Origin: Chitinophagaceae bacterium
GTDB lineage: Bacteria > Bacteroidota > Bacteroidia > Chitinophagales > Chitinophagaceae
Reading direction: 5' to 3'
Length of the DNA stretch: 64,000 nucleotides
Assembly: GCA_016710745.1 (NCBI GenBank)
Contig: JADJVB010000013.1
Location: forward strand, 434,001-498,000
The stretch's first letter is position 1; every line of letters starts with the position of its first letter. The notes beneath the pieces are model-generated. The model did not search any database. It was not told the DNA's origin and saw nothing but the letters and a program-made list of their open reading frames with translations. Both the position numbers and the translations under genes were made by a program. Of the stretch, positions 51,967-60,843 are shown one piece after another.

Positions 51967-53262
51967 TTATACCTGGGCTGCCAGTTGGGGTTTACCAATA
52001 TATGATTTCAGATTGATCTTTTCCAATGCCTGTTCAATATCCCAAATGATATCGGCAGCATTTTCGATACCAACGCTTAGCCGAACCATTTTTTTTGTCA
52101 GGCCAAGTCTGTTCTTTTCTTCTTCATCAATATCAGCATGTGTCATGCTGTACGGATGTTCTGCCAGGCTTTCTGTTCCACCCAGGCTAACAGCCAGTTT
52201 AATATGTTTAAGATTATTAAGGAAGGTGAATGCCTCCTGCTCGCCGCCAACAACATCAAAGCTTACCATAGCACCGAAGCTGAGGTATTGTTTTTTTAAA
52301 ATGTATTCCTGGTCGGGGTTATTTAATGCCGTATAGCCCAGGTAATATACTTTCTCCACCCGTTTGTGCTGAAGCAGGAACGCAGCCACCTTTTCTGCAT
52401 TGGCGGCAGCAGCTTCCATTCTTATCTTTAGTGTTTCGAGACTTCGCATGAGCAGCCAGCTGGTATGTGGGTCGATGATAGTACCGAAAAAGGTACGGCT
52501 CTTTTTTATCTGTTTTATAATTTCTGTACTGCCAACCGCCGCACCTGCAATGAGATCACTATGTCCTCCGATATATTTTGTGGCTGAGTATAAAACGATA
52601 TCAGCCCCGTGTTTTAGCGGATGTTGCCACAGGGGGCCCATATAGGTATTATCAACAGCCACCAACACTTTTTTCTCTTGGTTTGAATAGGCTGCGGCCA
52701 GGTCGCTGCACATGGCAATATCAATGAGATCATTGGTTGGGTTGGCCGGTGTTTCCACATAGATCATCTTTAGTTTATCAGCCGCGTTATTTTTATTGAT
52801 CATGTCAATGATCATCTCTTTATGATCACCGGCATTGAAACCAATGGCTTTCACACCCCAATTGTTCAACATGTAGTGTATGAATTTATGGGTTCCGCCA
52901 TAAATGGGATTGCTGAACAATAAAATATCTCCGGGTTTTAAAAAACTAACCAGTGTTGTTGCAATGGCGCTCATGCCACTTGAAAAAGCCGCTGCAGCTT
53001 CTCCGCCATCCCAAAGTTTCAAACGTTCTTCCAGGATCTCCATATCCGGGTTATTAATGCGGCTGTAAATCAGCCCCATTGTTTCGCCTTCATGACCCGG
53101 CTTGCCATGCGCCATTTCGAAAAAGGCTTTTCCCTCTTCTGCTGTTTTAAAAACGAAAGTGGATGTTTGAAATACCGGGCATTTTACGGCTCCTTCACTT
53201 AACTCGGGTTTGTATCCGTATCCCATCATTTGTGTTTCCGGGGCAAAATTATTTGTACTCAT
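51967..53262 (-). CDS. Methionine gamma-lyase-like PLP enzyme
   Basis: 431 residues of the Cys/Met-metabolism PLP family. Motifs: IYSRINNPDMEILEERL, SSGMSAIATT, VETPANPTNDLID, AVDNTYMGP and the cofactor lysine at about residue 229 in LYSATKYIGGHSD. The second half carries LGGTESLAEHPYSMTHAD. The usual reaction is alpha,gamma-elimination of methionine to methanethiol, ammonia and 2-oxobutyrate. The gene is divergent from an Lrp-type regulator, the arrangement of known methionine-degradation loci such as mdeA/mdeR, which supports a catabolic role. It is a paralogue of the PLP enzyme at 15.5-16.8 kb. Confidence 0.88.
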   Translation of the reverse strand: MSTNNFAPETQMMGYGYKPELSEGAVKCPVFQTSTFVFKTAEEGKAFFEMAHGKPGHEGETMGLIYSRINNPDMEILEERLKLWDGGEAAAAFSSGMSAIATTLVSFLKPGDILLFSNPIYGGTHKFIHYMLNNWGVKAIGFNAGDHKEMIIDMINKNNAADKLKMIYVETPANPTNDLIDIAMCSDLAAAYSNQEKKVLVAVDNTYMGPLWQHPLKHGADIVLYSATKYIGGHSDLIAGAAVGSTEIIKQIKKSRTFFGTIIDPHTSWLLMRSLETLKIRMEAAAANAEKVAAFLLQHKRVEKVYYLGYTALNNPDQEYILKKQYLSFGAMVSFDVVGGEQEAFTFLNNLKHIKLAVSLGGTESLAEHPYSMTHADIDEEEKNRLGLTKKMVRLSVGIENAADIIWDIEQALEKINLKSYIGKPQLAAQV

Positions 53263-53307
53263 GATCTTCTGTTTTTATAAAGGTTGAAAAAATAAGGCAG
53301 AAAAAAG

Positions 53308-53321
53308 GTGACTTATATCAC
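53308..53321. promoter_or_regulatory. Possible regulator site between the PLP enzyme and Lrp genes
   Basis: GTGACTTATATCAC has inverted GTGA/TCAC ends around an AT-rich centre and lies midway between the two divergent start codons. It may be the Lrp operator, which is a guess from position and symmetry. Confidence 0.3.
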
Positions 53322-53340
53322 TTAAGAAAATAAATCTATT

Positions 53341-53348
53341 TATCTTTG
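53341..53348 (+). promoter_or_regulatory. Putative -7 box of the Lrp-type regulator gene
   Basis: TATCTTTG matches TAnnTTTG exactly, 63 bases before the ATG. The -33 element is not clear. Confidence 0.4.
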
Positions 53349-53411
53349 AAATAATGGTATATACAGATAAAAAGTCTTTAAATTTTAATATATTTAGAAA
53401 AATAAACTTTT

Positions 53412-53876
53412 ATGGCTTCACTTGATTTGATCAATAAGCGTATCCTTACCTTGCTTCAGAACGATGCCAAGCTTACAACAAAAGAACTTGCTGATAAAAC
53501 CGGCAAGACGATCACGCCCATTTATGAAAGGATCAAGTGGCTTGAGCAGCAGGGTTACATTAAAAAGTATGTGGCGATCCTGAATGGAACGAAGCTGGAA
53601 AAAAACCTGGTGGCATTTACCAATGTGCAGTTAAAAGAACATGCACATACCATGTTAAAGTCTTTCGAAAAAGCGGTGGTAAAACTCGATGAGGTAATGG
53701 AATGCTATCACATGTCGGGCGCCTACGATTACCTGTTGAAAATTGTGCTGACCGATATGAACGGATACCAGGATTTTATCATGAATAAACTGGCAAAACT
53801 GGCCAATATTGGTACTGTGCAAAGTTCATTTATGCTAACTGAAGTAAAGCATGAAACGGCTTACGTAATCAGGTAA
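53412..53876 (+). CDS. Lrp/AsnC-family transcriptional regulator
   Basis: 154 residues. N-terminal winged helix-turn-helix (LDLINKRILTLLQNDAKLTT; ELADKTGKTITPIYERIKWLEQQG), then the RAM ligand-binding domain (AFTNVQLKEHAHTMLKSFEK; ECYHMSGAYDYLLKIVLTDM). Members sense amino acids and bind DNA as dimers and octamers. The position divergent from a methionine gamma-lyase-like gene suggests it controls that gene in response to methionine or a related amino acid. Confidence 0.93.
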   Translation: MASLDLINKRILTLLQNDAKLTTKELADKTGKTITPIYERIKWLEQQGYIKKYVAILNGTKLEKNLVAFTNVQLKEHAHTMLKSFEKAVVKLDEVMECYHMSGAYDYLLKIVLTDMNGYQDFIMNKLAKLANIGTVQSSFMLTEVKHETAYVIR

Positions 53877-53910
53877 ATTAATAAGTTTAGGCAAACTGCC
53901 GGGGTTGATA

Positions 53911-54738
53911 CTATTCAGCCGGTTTTTCTGCCTGCTTTTCCTGTACTTCTATTGCATGTATTTCCCGGATATATTTGTCTTTTAAATTATCGTAAAATGA
54001 GTGCCTGCTTATGAAACCTGAAATTAAATTGGCCGACAATGCCGTGAGCATAATGTAGAAAATAATATTATGACTGTTGGTCATTTCCAGTACGAGTATA
54101 GAACAGGTAAACGGGCTTCGGGTAATGCCCGTTAAAAAACCGGTCATACCACACAAAATAATTAGATTGGTTGCAGGGCCTGCCAGATGAAACCAACCCG
54201 AAACCATGGCCCCGATGCTGGCCCCGGCGCTTAAGGATGGTGCAAAAATGCCGCCGGCAGCACCTGTAGAAAAAGAAACAATGGGTCCAACGATCCGTAA
54301 AATGGGCATATACCACTCGAGGTGTTTATTATCAGTAAATAAGGTGGTTACCATAATTTCTTTGCCCGATCCAAATGTGCGGTGGTCGATAAAAATAGCC
54401 AACGAAGCGATGATCAATCCGCAAACGATAACATAGATATATTTCTGGTAATTTTTTTTAAGGGATTCTTTCTTTTTAAAAATAAAAAGAATAATGCGGC
54501 CCATAGCGCTTCCGCTAAGACCGGCGATGGCAGCAATGGGAAGTACAACTAAGATGATCCAGGCGGGTATATTCTCCAATACCGGGTAGCCCAGGTAAAG
54601 ATAGGGTCCCAGGAAGTTCAGGGCGGTTAACCCGGCAATAATAACGCCGGTGAGTAAGGCCGATTTAAAAAAGCTGAAATGTATTTTGGTGAGTTCTTCA
54701 ATCGCGAAAACAATACCGCCCAGTGGTGTATTAAAAGC
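53911..54738 (-). CDS. ClC-family chloride channel/transporter, C-terminal piece (frameshifted)
   Basis: The second half of a ClC protein, open from the point where the first half stops. It begins AFNTPLGGIVFAIEELTKIHF, the normal continuation of the family after GAAAGLA, and includes the anion-binding GGIFAPSLSAGASIGAM and the late helices GFLTGITRSPFTCSILVLEMT. A gene caller would start at MENIPAW. It is joined to the first half by restoring one base near 54740. Confidence 0.85.
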   Translation of the reverse strand, partial: AFNTPLGGIVFAIEELTKIHFSFFKSALLTGVIIAGLTALNFLGPYLYLGYPVLENIPAWIILVVLPIAAIAGLSGSAMGRIILFIFKKKESLKKNYQKYIYVIVCGLIIASLAIFIDHRTFGSGKEIMVTTLFTDNKHLEWYMPILRIVGPIVSFSTGAAGGIFAPSLSAGASIGAMVSGWFHLAGPATNLIILCGMTGFLTGITRSPFTCSILVLEMTNSHNIIFYIMLTALSANLISGFISRHSFYDNLKDKYIREIHAIEVQEKQAEKPAE

Positions 54739-55289
54739 TATGCAAGCCCGGCAGCCGCGCCCGTAACAATCATATTTCGTTTTGAAATTTTCGGGTACCC
54801 ATTTGGCAGGTAGTCGTTAATTTTCTTGTAAATGGTAGCTGATATCTGAATGGTTGGCCCTTCGCGGCCAACTACACCGCCACCAAAAACCACCAGTAGG
54901 CTGGATATTACTTTTACAATAAGTACTTTAAAACTGAGCAACGGGTTTACTTTGTAGTTGTGTTTGGGATTGGTTAATTCAATGGCTGCCGTTACCTGTG
55001 GAATTCCGCTGCCACCCGCATATTTGGCAAATTTGGTAACCACCCACAAAGCCAGCAGAAAACACAGGGGCGTGATGATAAAAAACAACCAGTCGGCATA
55101 ATGATAAATCCGGATGGTAGCCGCTTCTACCAGTGAAAATAATTTAGCATACAAAACCGCTATGCCGCCGGTTAAAAAAGCACCCAGCCAAAAAGGGAAG
55201 GCATTCAGTATATTGTTTTTGACCCCGGTATTGTCAATCGAATCGTATTTTGCTTTTACTACCTGTTTAACTTTTGTAAATAGATTCAT
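54738..55289 (-). CDS. ClC-family chloride channel/transporter, N-terminal piece
   Basis: 183 codons with the first helices, the anion-binding motif AGGSGIPQV and the gating-glutamate motif VGREGPTIQ. The gating glutamate is present, as in both antiporters and channels. The frame stops at GAAAGLA then TAG, in the middle of a helix. One missing base accounts for the break. The full protein would be about 460 residues without a CBS domain. Confidence 0.87.
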   Translation of the reverse strand: MNLFTKVKQVVKAKYDSIDNTGVKNNILNAFPFWLGAFLTGGIAVLYAKLFSLVEAATIRIYHYADWLFFIITPLCFLLALWVVTKFAKYAGGSGIPQVTAAIELTNPKHNYKVNPLLSFKVLIVKVISSLLVVFGGGVVGREGPTIQISATIYKKINDYLPNGYPKISKRNMIVTGAAAGLA

Positions 55290-55380
55290 TGGAAAAAATG
55301 GCTGCGTTTTAAATCAAGGGCGCAATTTTGTGTTCGTGGTGAAGATGACTAAAGGTACAAAAGATGGCGGGTACCGGGCA

Positions 55381-55412
55381 CAAAAAAACCGGTGAACAAG
55401 TCACCGGTTCAA
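55381..55412 (-). terminator. Terminator of the small membrane protein gene
   Basis: AACCGGTGA/TCACCGGTT stem with a five-base loop. Its left flank of A gives a U tract on the minus strand. It lies 20 bases beyond the stop of the 55432-55851 gene. Confidence 0.8.
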
Positions 55413-55431
55413 AAAGTCTGTTTATTTGGTG

Positions 55432-55851
55432 TCAATCTTTTATCTTTCCCAATACAAATCCAATGACGCCACCAACAACTGCGCCCATTACTGTGCCGGC
55501 AATAATATCTATTGCAAGCCCGGTCATATCAGTATAAATCGTAGACATGCCATAGTATCCTAATGAGTAAGCCAGGCCAACGAGCAGGCATATAATGGCC
55601 CCGGCCGAGATTCCCGACGCAACCGTTGTTATATTTGCCCAACGGTTAAAGATATAGGCTAACAGAATGGCCCAAAATAAATTAGAGGCGATCATTGCCC
55701 ACCAGATCATTTCAGCTTCTGGCCGCATAAATGCTGCATTCGTATGCTCCGCCATAAATTCAACTAGAAGAAGTCCGTAGATCAGCCATCCTAATAAAAA
55801 GGATACAACGGCGCCGGTAATACCGGCGATGGTAACTTTTTTAATACTCAT
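55432..55851 (-). CDS. Small membrane protein with four predicted helices
   Basis: 139 residues with four hydrophobic segments: GITGAVVSFLLGWLIYGLLL, then IWWAMIASNLFWAILLAYIF, SAGAIICLLVGLAYSLGYYG and IIAGTVMGAVVGGVIGFVLG. The glycine-rich last helix and general plan resemble DUF1761-type proteins, but this is only a likeness. The function is unknown. It has its own terminator. Confidence 0.75.
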   Translation of the reverse strand: MSIKKVTIAGITGAVVSFLLGWLIYGLLLVEFMAEHTNAAFMRPEAEMIWWAMIASNLFWAILLAYIFNRWANITTVASGISAGAIICLLVGLAYSLGYYGMSTIYTDMTGLAIDIIAGTVMGAVVGGVIGFVLGKIKD

Positions 55852-56008
55852 GATTGAAAGTTTTGGGTTTTAAATAAAAAATGCACAGCAAAGTAGAAAA
55901 CTGTTTTATTAAATACAAATCTGTAATTAATTAATTTATAAACAGGATTCAGGGATGCCGTGGGTTACAAAGCGGGCAGTGGATACATAGTTGGCAGGTA
56001 AAGCGCTT

Positions 56009-57037
56009 TTATAATTTATGCAAATAACCGGTATACCAGGTTGAAAAGGCCTCAATTTTTGGCATATTGTCCTTCAGCCATATATCATAAGCATCGCCTT
56101 TCGACTGGGTAATATAATAACAAAACGCCTCCGTATGCTTGTTGCTGGCCAGGGTATAAAAATAATCCACGTAAAAATCCCACCAGAAACCTTTCTTATC
56201 TTTTTTTAATTCTCCAAGCATATTGAACAGGGAATTGCTGTTTTCGATAAATAGCTCCTGAGCCGACTTGCCTTTATTGGTTTCATTTGAGTTTGAAGAT
56301 GCTAACAGGTCAAGCAGGAGTTCTGCGGAACTGAATTCATCTTTTTCTCTTTTTTCGGGGATGGTGATGTTGGTTGTTTTATCTTCGGCTTTGGTAACTC
56401 CTTTTTGCATTTCTTCTTCCAGCGTTTGCAGGGCAGATGCGGTTCTTGCCTGTTTGGGTTCAAGCAACAAATAATTATACAGTGCCAGGATCCCCTTTAC
56501 CCGCTGATTGGCGAAAAGCATATTCAATGCCAGTAAAAAATGGCTGCTGGCATGGTAAGGATCGATGGTAAGGGCCTGTTGCAGGGCTTCTTCGGTTTCT
56601 TTATAATCTTTTAGTTTGAAATGTGTAAGAGCCAGGTTATAAAATAGCAGGTTATTTGTTTTAATTTTTTCGATCCCTTTTTTATAGGTCTTGACGGCAT
56701 CCAGGGGCTTGCCCATAAGGTCCTGGGCCGATCCCTTTACAATATAGGCCTGATCTGTATATTCCTGGTTTACCTCGATAACCAGATCGCTGTGCTTCAC
56801 CGCATTTTCGTAATCCTTCGCCGCCAGATACGTAGAGGCTATTTCATAATTGGCTCTTGACGAACGGGAATCCATTAAAAGCGCTTTTTTGTATCTAAAA
56901 ATGGCGTCGGCGTAATCACCTTTATCATATAATTTAATTCCCTGGTTGATAAAGTCATCGATAAGCGGCGCTTTCTGTGCATAAACCCCCGAAAGTAGCA
57001 GGGAGAAAATTAATATAATGCCAATATGTTTTTTCAT
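56009..57037 (-). CDS. Exported TPR-repeat protein
   Basis: 342 residues from MKKHIGIILI, a signal peptide ending in GVYAQ. Five or six TPR units occupy about 28-200 (INQGIKLYDKGDYADAIFRY; LTHFKLKDYKETEEALQQAL). The C-terminal 140 residues carry FSSAELLLDLLASSNSN and KGFWWDFYVDYFYTLAS without a known domain. It begins 25 bases after the small exported gene and may form an operon with it. Confidence 0.82.
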   Translation of the reverse strand: MKKHIGIILIFSLLLSGVYAQKAPLIDDFINQGIKLYDKGDYADAIFRYKKALLMDSRSSRANYEIASTYLAAKDYENAVKHSDLVIEVNQEYTDQAYIVKGSAQDLMGKPLDAVKTYKKGIEKIKTNNLLFYNLALTHFKLKDYKETEEALQQALTIDPYHASSHFLLALNMLFANQRVKGILALYNYLLLEPKQARTASALQTLEEEMQKGVTKAEDKTTNITIPEKREKDEFSSAELLLDLLASSNSNETNKGKSAQELFIENSNSLFNMLGELKKDKKGFWWDFYVDYFYTLASNKHTEAFCYYITQSKGDAYDIWLKDNMPKIEAFSTWYTGYLHKL

Positions 57038-57061
57038 GATCATAAAATTTGAAACGGCGGG

Positions 57062-57520
57062 TTAATTGGTTTCAAGTATTTTTCTGTATTTTTTTTTAAG
57101 ATTTACATTATTTTTCGGATCATCATAATAAGCAAGAACGAGTTTGGAAGATCTTTTTTCAACCGTCAGGGGGTTAACCGATTCAGTTTTATTTTCCAGA
57201 CTGTATTTTGCCATAGCGGCAATATAAAGTTGTAGTAAAATTTTATCGTCTTTAACGTCATATACACGTCCCTTCAGGTAAAAATCGTGTTCTTTATTGC
57301 CGATCATCCATTTGGATAAAAACCGGGCGGCGTTTTCCCGGTTCGCGTCTTTATCAATATAAGGCCGGGTTATGATAACATTGGCAGCCGATAAGGCCAG
57401 GGATTCTGTTGCAGCATAGTCACCCGGTTTTTCCAGTTTAATATCCTCGTAAGGAAAAACCTGTGCAGTACCCATGCAGGTTATTGCAGAGAGAAAGATT
57501 ACGAGTATAAATTTGATCAT
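57062..57520 (-). CDS. Small exported protein of unknown function
   Basis: 152 residues from MIKFILVIFL, with a signal peptide ending in GTAQ. No recognised domain. It is divergent from the VWA-like gene and immediately upstream of the TPR gene, so the three may work together. The frame extends nine codons upstream, but those precede the signal peptide. Confidence 0.72.
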   Translation of the reverse strand: MIKFILVIFLSAITCMGTAQVFPYEDIKLEKPGDYAATESLALSAANVIITRPYIDKDANRENAARFLSKWMIGNKEHDFYLKGRVYDVKDDKILLQLYIAAMAKYSLENKTESVNPLTVEKRSSKLVLAYYDDPKNNVNLKKKYRKILETN

Positions 57521-58056
57521 ACTATTTATTATTTTTTGTAATACCACAAAACCGCACAGGCCAATCCGGCAAAATTTGTACGATCACGTTTTCGTTCATG
57601 TTAACATCTCGTTTACCCATTTTAAAAACCGGTTTTGATTTGGTGCTCCACTATGCTGCTCACAGGATCAAATCTTTGTAAATCTTTCATCCATTTGTAC
57701 CTGTTATCGGGGATGTTAAATAATTTGATAGCCTGTTCATGGGTTTATTGATTTCAATTTTGGCAGGATAACCGCATCCTGCTCTTTTTGTGGTTAAAGT
57801 TACGAAATTGTATGGAGGTTCGAAAATGGAACCGAAAATTGGTTTCTGTATTCGGCGGTCAGTAAAGAAGGCGGTTCCGGTATAAGGATATTGAATCGGA
57901 TAGCCCGGGTTTTGTTATTATGGTTGAGTTGCTGTGGTCAACCAATCGGAAGAAACAGAAGATTATAATAAAGAAGTTAAGCCGGCGTTAAATAAAAAAT
58001 TAACTTGCCTTGTTATAAATGGCTTGTTTATTTTATTGGCCCGCAACTGTATGTAT
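57521..58056. other. Long intergenic region before the VWA-like gene
   Basis: About 535 bases. The plus strand is open in phase with the next gene from 57934, but the extra 41 codons (MVNQSEETED...) do not look like part of an exported protein. A small hairpin (CAGGAT/ATCCTG, about 57764-57782) is followed by CTCTTTTT and could be a weak terminator. Nothing else is recognisable. Confidence 0.45.
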
Positions 58057-59532
58057 ATGAAGAAATTTATCACGATTCTTTTTATTGCCTTTGCTGCAAA
58101 TGGTTTTTGCCAAAAAGCGATCCTGATTGATAAATATGTACTGCCCGAAGAAACAATTAAGGAGGGGCAGCTTATTATCGACATGCCTTTTGGCTATTCC
58201 AATATTCTGAAAATCACGGGCGACACAGCAGGGCTGAAAACAGCGGGAGATATTTACATAGACGTGGTTTGTACCGATTACCCGGCCAATGCATCCCTGC
58301 AGGTACTCAATAACAGCAGGGTAGCGTCATTTTTGAAGCAATTTCCTTTTGTAGCCGAAAGTCAGTTGGCTCAGGTAAATTTTTTTCAACAAACGGATGG
58401 CGCGCTGCGGGAAAGGGCAATAACCATGTTTCATGGCCTGGTCGTAAAATTCCGTCCCAAACAATCTATTGAATCGGCGGTAAAGGAAATTCCAAAACTC
58501 GACTATATTTTAAAACCGGTTTCTCCCGAAAAACTGGTGACGGTACCGGTTTCGGCGATGACTTACGACAGCGCCGTTGCCGAAATTGAAAAGCTTTATA
58601 AGAACAGGGCACGCAAATACGAAAAAGGCAGCTGGTATGTTTTATTGGGCAGGGCAGGGGTTATAGCAACCGAACTGGATACACAGAAGAAGACCAAGCT
58701 GGACTCTTTTGTAACCATGTCGCCTAAAGAAGCACTGAAAGCAGAATTGATCAGCAAGTCGGAATATAAAGACTTCAAATGGACCTCTTTAATTACGCTG
58801 TATTATCCGCGTTGGTTTAAACTGGATGCGGTGCCCATTCCAAAAGCGAAAGAGGTCACTACAAGTGTAAAAGTTCCGGCCGTATACAAAGTACCCGACT
58901 CTACAATTATCAAGATATTTACCAGAACAAAATGGAAAAAACCAACCGTCGTGGGCGATGTTACGGGAAGTATGTATCCCTATATTGCCCAACTGTTGTT
59001 ATGGGTTAAAATAAACGCTATAGACAGTCTCTCGAGGAAATATGTATTTTTTAACGATGGCGATAACCTTCCCGAAAACAAGAAGAAACTGGGCGCTACC
59101 GGCGGGATATATTACAAAACCTGTAATAGTTTTGAAGAAGTGCAGAAACTGGTAAAATTTACCATGGCTAAAGGCGGTGGCGGCGATTGCCCCGAAAATG
59201 ATATCGAAGCTTTGTTGAAGGGTGAGAAGGCCTTTCCCGAAAACGACTACCAGGTGTTGATTGCCGATAACTGGGCACCCATCAAGGATAAGGCCATTTG
59301 GCAATATCTGAAAAAACCGGTGCGGGTGGTGCTTTGCGGAGCCACGAGCTACAATGTAAACATTGATTACCTGAACCTGGCCAGGCAAACCGGGGGCTCG
59401 GTGCATTTAATTGAAAGCGATCTGTACAACCTGAACACCCTGCGTGAAGGTGAAATTTTGAAAATCGGTAAAAATAGTTTTATGGTAAAAAATGGCTTGT
59501 TTGTGGAATTAGGCCAGATCTATAACAAATAA
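58057..59532 (+). CDS. Exported protein with a von Willebrand A-like domain
   Basis: 491 residues from MKKFITILFI, a signal peptide ending in NGFCQ. The first 300 residues have no family I recognise. From about 310 a VWA-like fold is suggested: VVGDVTGSMYPYIAQ would be the metal-site motif (DxTxS in place of the usual DxSxS), followed by KYVFFNDGDNLPE, GGGGDCPENDIEALL and VRVVLCGATSYN. Such domains bind ligands through a divalent metal. It lies divergent from a TPR protein, and TPR/VWA pairs occur in aerotolerance-type operons, but no AAA ATPase is present here. Confidence 0.75.
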   Translation: MKKFITILFIAFAANGFCQKAILIDKYVLPEETIKEGQLIIDMPFGYSNILKITGDTAGLKTAGDIYIDVVCTDYPANASLQVLNNSRVASFLKQFPFVAESQLAQVNFFQQTDGALRERAITMFHGLVVKFRPKQSIESAVKEIPKLDYILKPVSPEKLVTVPVSAMTYDSAVAEIEKLYKNRARKYEKGSWYVLLGRAGVIATELDTQKKTKLDSFVTMSPKEALKAELISKSEYKDFKWTSLITLYYPRWFKLDAVPIPKAKEVTTSVKVPAVYKVPDSTIIKIFTRTKWKKPTVVGDVTGSMYPYIAQLLLWVKINAIDSLSRKYVFFNDGDNLPENKKKLGATGGIYYKTCNSFEEVQKLVKFTMAKGGGGDCPENDIEALLKGEKAFPENDYQVLIADNWAPIKDKAIWQYLKKPVRVVLCGATSYNVNIDYLNLARQTGGSVHLIESDLYNLNTLREGEILKIGKNSFMVKNGLFVELGQIYNK

Positions 59533-59667
59533 ACCGTTCGGGCTGTGCACCCGCATACAGGTTAGCGATATCCGCCTTTTGATTTGTAGGCCGGAAGGCC
59601 GATATTCAAAAATAATCGGGATCAAAAATCAAAAAAAATAATATCTTCATTCCCTAAATTTAAAACA

Positions 59668-60603
59668 ATGGATTTTATAGCAGAAAATTTCAACATTATT
59701 TTTTTAGTGCTGTTAGCCCTGGCTTTTTTAGGAAGTTTTGTAACGGTTAACCAGGGCTTTATTGGCGTTGTTACCATGTTTGGAAAATATCGCCGGATAT
59801 TAAGACCGGGGCTCAGAATGAAAATTCCCTTCATAGAAAAGATATACAAGAAGATCAGTATTCAAAACCGGTCGGTAGAGCTGGAATTTCAGGCTGTAAC
59901 CATCGACCAGGCCAATGTGTATTTTAAATCGATGCTGTTGTATTCGGTTCAAAACGAAAATGCCGAAACCATACAAAAAGTGGCATTTAAATTCATCAGC
60001 GATAAAGACCTGATGCAGGCACTGGTAAGAACCATTGAAGGAAATATCAGGGCTTTTGTTGCTACCCGGCGCCAATCAGAAATTTTAGGATTGCGCAGGG
60101 ATATTGTGGAATTTGTAAAACAGCATGTTGACCTCTCGCTCGAAGATTGGGGTTATCATTTGCAGGACCTCCAGATAAATGATATCACGTTTGACCAGGC
60201 TATTATCGACAGCATGAGCAAGGTAGTAGCCAGTAATAACCTGAAAGCGGCTGCCGAAAATGAAGGTCAGGCATTGCTGATCACCAAAACAAAAGCAGCC
60301 GAAGCCGAAGGTAATTCCATCAAAATTGCAGCAGAGGCCGAACGCCAGGCAGCCCAATTGCGCGGACAGGGTGTGGCGTTGTTCAGGGAAGAAGTGGCCA
60401 AGGGTATGAGCCAGGCTGCAGCCGAAATGAAACAGGCTAACCTGGATACCAATGTGATTTTGTTCAGTATGTGGACCGAAGCGATAAAAAATTTCGCGGA
60501 GTATGGTAAGGGCAATGTAATTTTCCTCGACGGCAGCAGTGATGGTATGGAAAAAACCATGCGGCAGATCATGGCTATGCAACAGATGGAATCGAAAAGA
60601 TAG
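59668..60603 (+). CDS. SPFH/Band 7 domain membrane protein
   Basis: 311 residues. N-terminal membrane anchor (IIFLVLLALAFLGSFVTV), then the SPFH domain (VNQGFIGVVTMFGKYRRILR; NRSVELEFQAVTIDQANVYF; RAFVATRRQSEILGLR), and a helical Ala/Glu-rich stretch (ITKTKAAEAEGNSIKIAAEA). This is the stomatin/flotillin plan; such proteins form ring oligomers in the membrane and influence protein quality or domain organisation. A strong terminator follows. Confidence 0.93.
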   Translation: MDFIAENFNIIFLVLLALAFLGSFVTVNQGFIGVVTMFGKYRRILRPGLRMKIPFIEKIYKKISIQNRSVELEFQAVTIDQANVYFKSMLLYSVQNENAETIQKVAFKFISDKDLMQALVRTIEGNIRAFVATRRQSEILGLRRDIVEFVKQHVDLSLEDWGYHLQDLQINDITFDQAIIDSMSKVVASNNLKAAAENEGQALLITKTKAAEAEGNSIKIAAEAERQAAQLRGQGVALFREEVAKGMSQAAAEMKQANLDTNVILFSMWTEAIKNFAEYGKGNVIFLDGSSDGMEKTMRQIMAMQQMESKR

Positions 60604-60625
60604 TTAGCGGGAGAAGCATATTTTT

Positions 60626-60650
60626 ACCGGGGTTTCCCCGGTTTTTTTTT
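60626..60650 (+). terminator. Terminator of the SPFH gene
   Basis: ACCGGGG/CCCCGGT stem with a three-base loop followed by a run of nine T. Confidence 0.88.
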
Positions 60651-60759
60651 GCTGTTTACATAAACAGCTTTCTTAAATTTCGCACATGCAGATCATCTCT
60701 TTGGTCATGAACAAAACAACATTTAAAAATAAGATTAACATTTTATTAGGCAGCTATTG

Positions 60760-60767
60760 TAAATTTG
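60760..60767 (+). promoter_or_regulatory. Putative -7 box of the exbB-exbD operon
   Basis: TAAATTTG matches TAnnTTTG, 77 bases before the exbB ATG. No -33 TTG at the expected spacing. Confidence 0.4.
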
Positions 60768-60843
60768 TTTCGTTTCATTGCATAAATAGAAAGTTTTGGC
60801 ATAATTATAGAGCGGCTTTCATATACACTTAAACCGGCATTTC

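Noticed and set aside
57934..58056. Longer start for the VWA-like protein
   Set aside because: It would bury the signal peptide at residue 42 and shows no conserved features.
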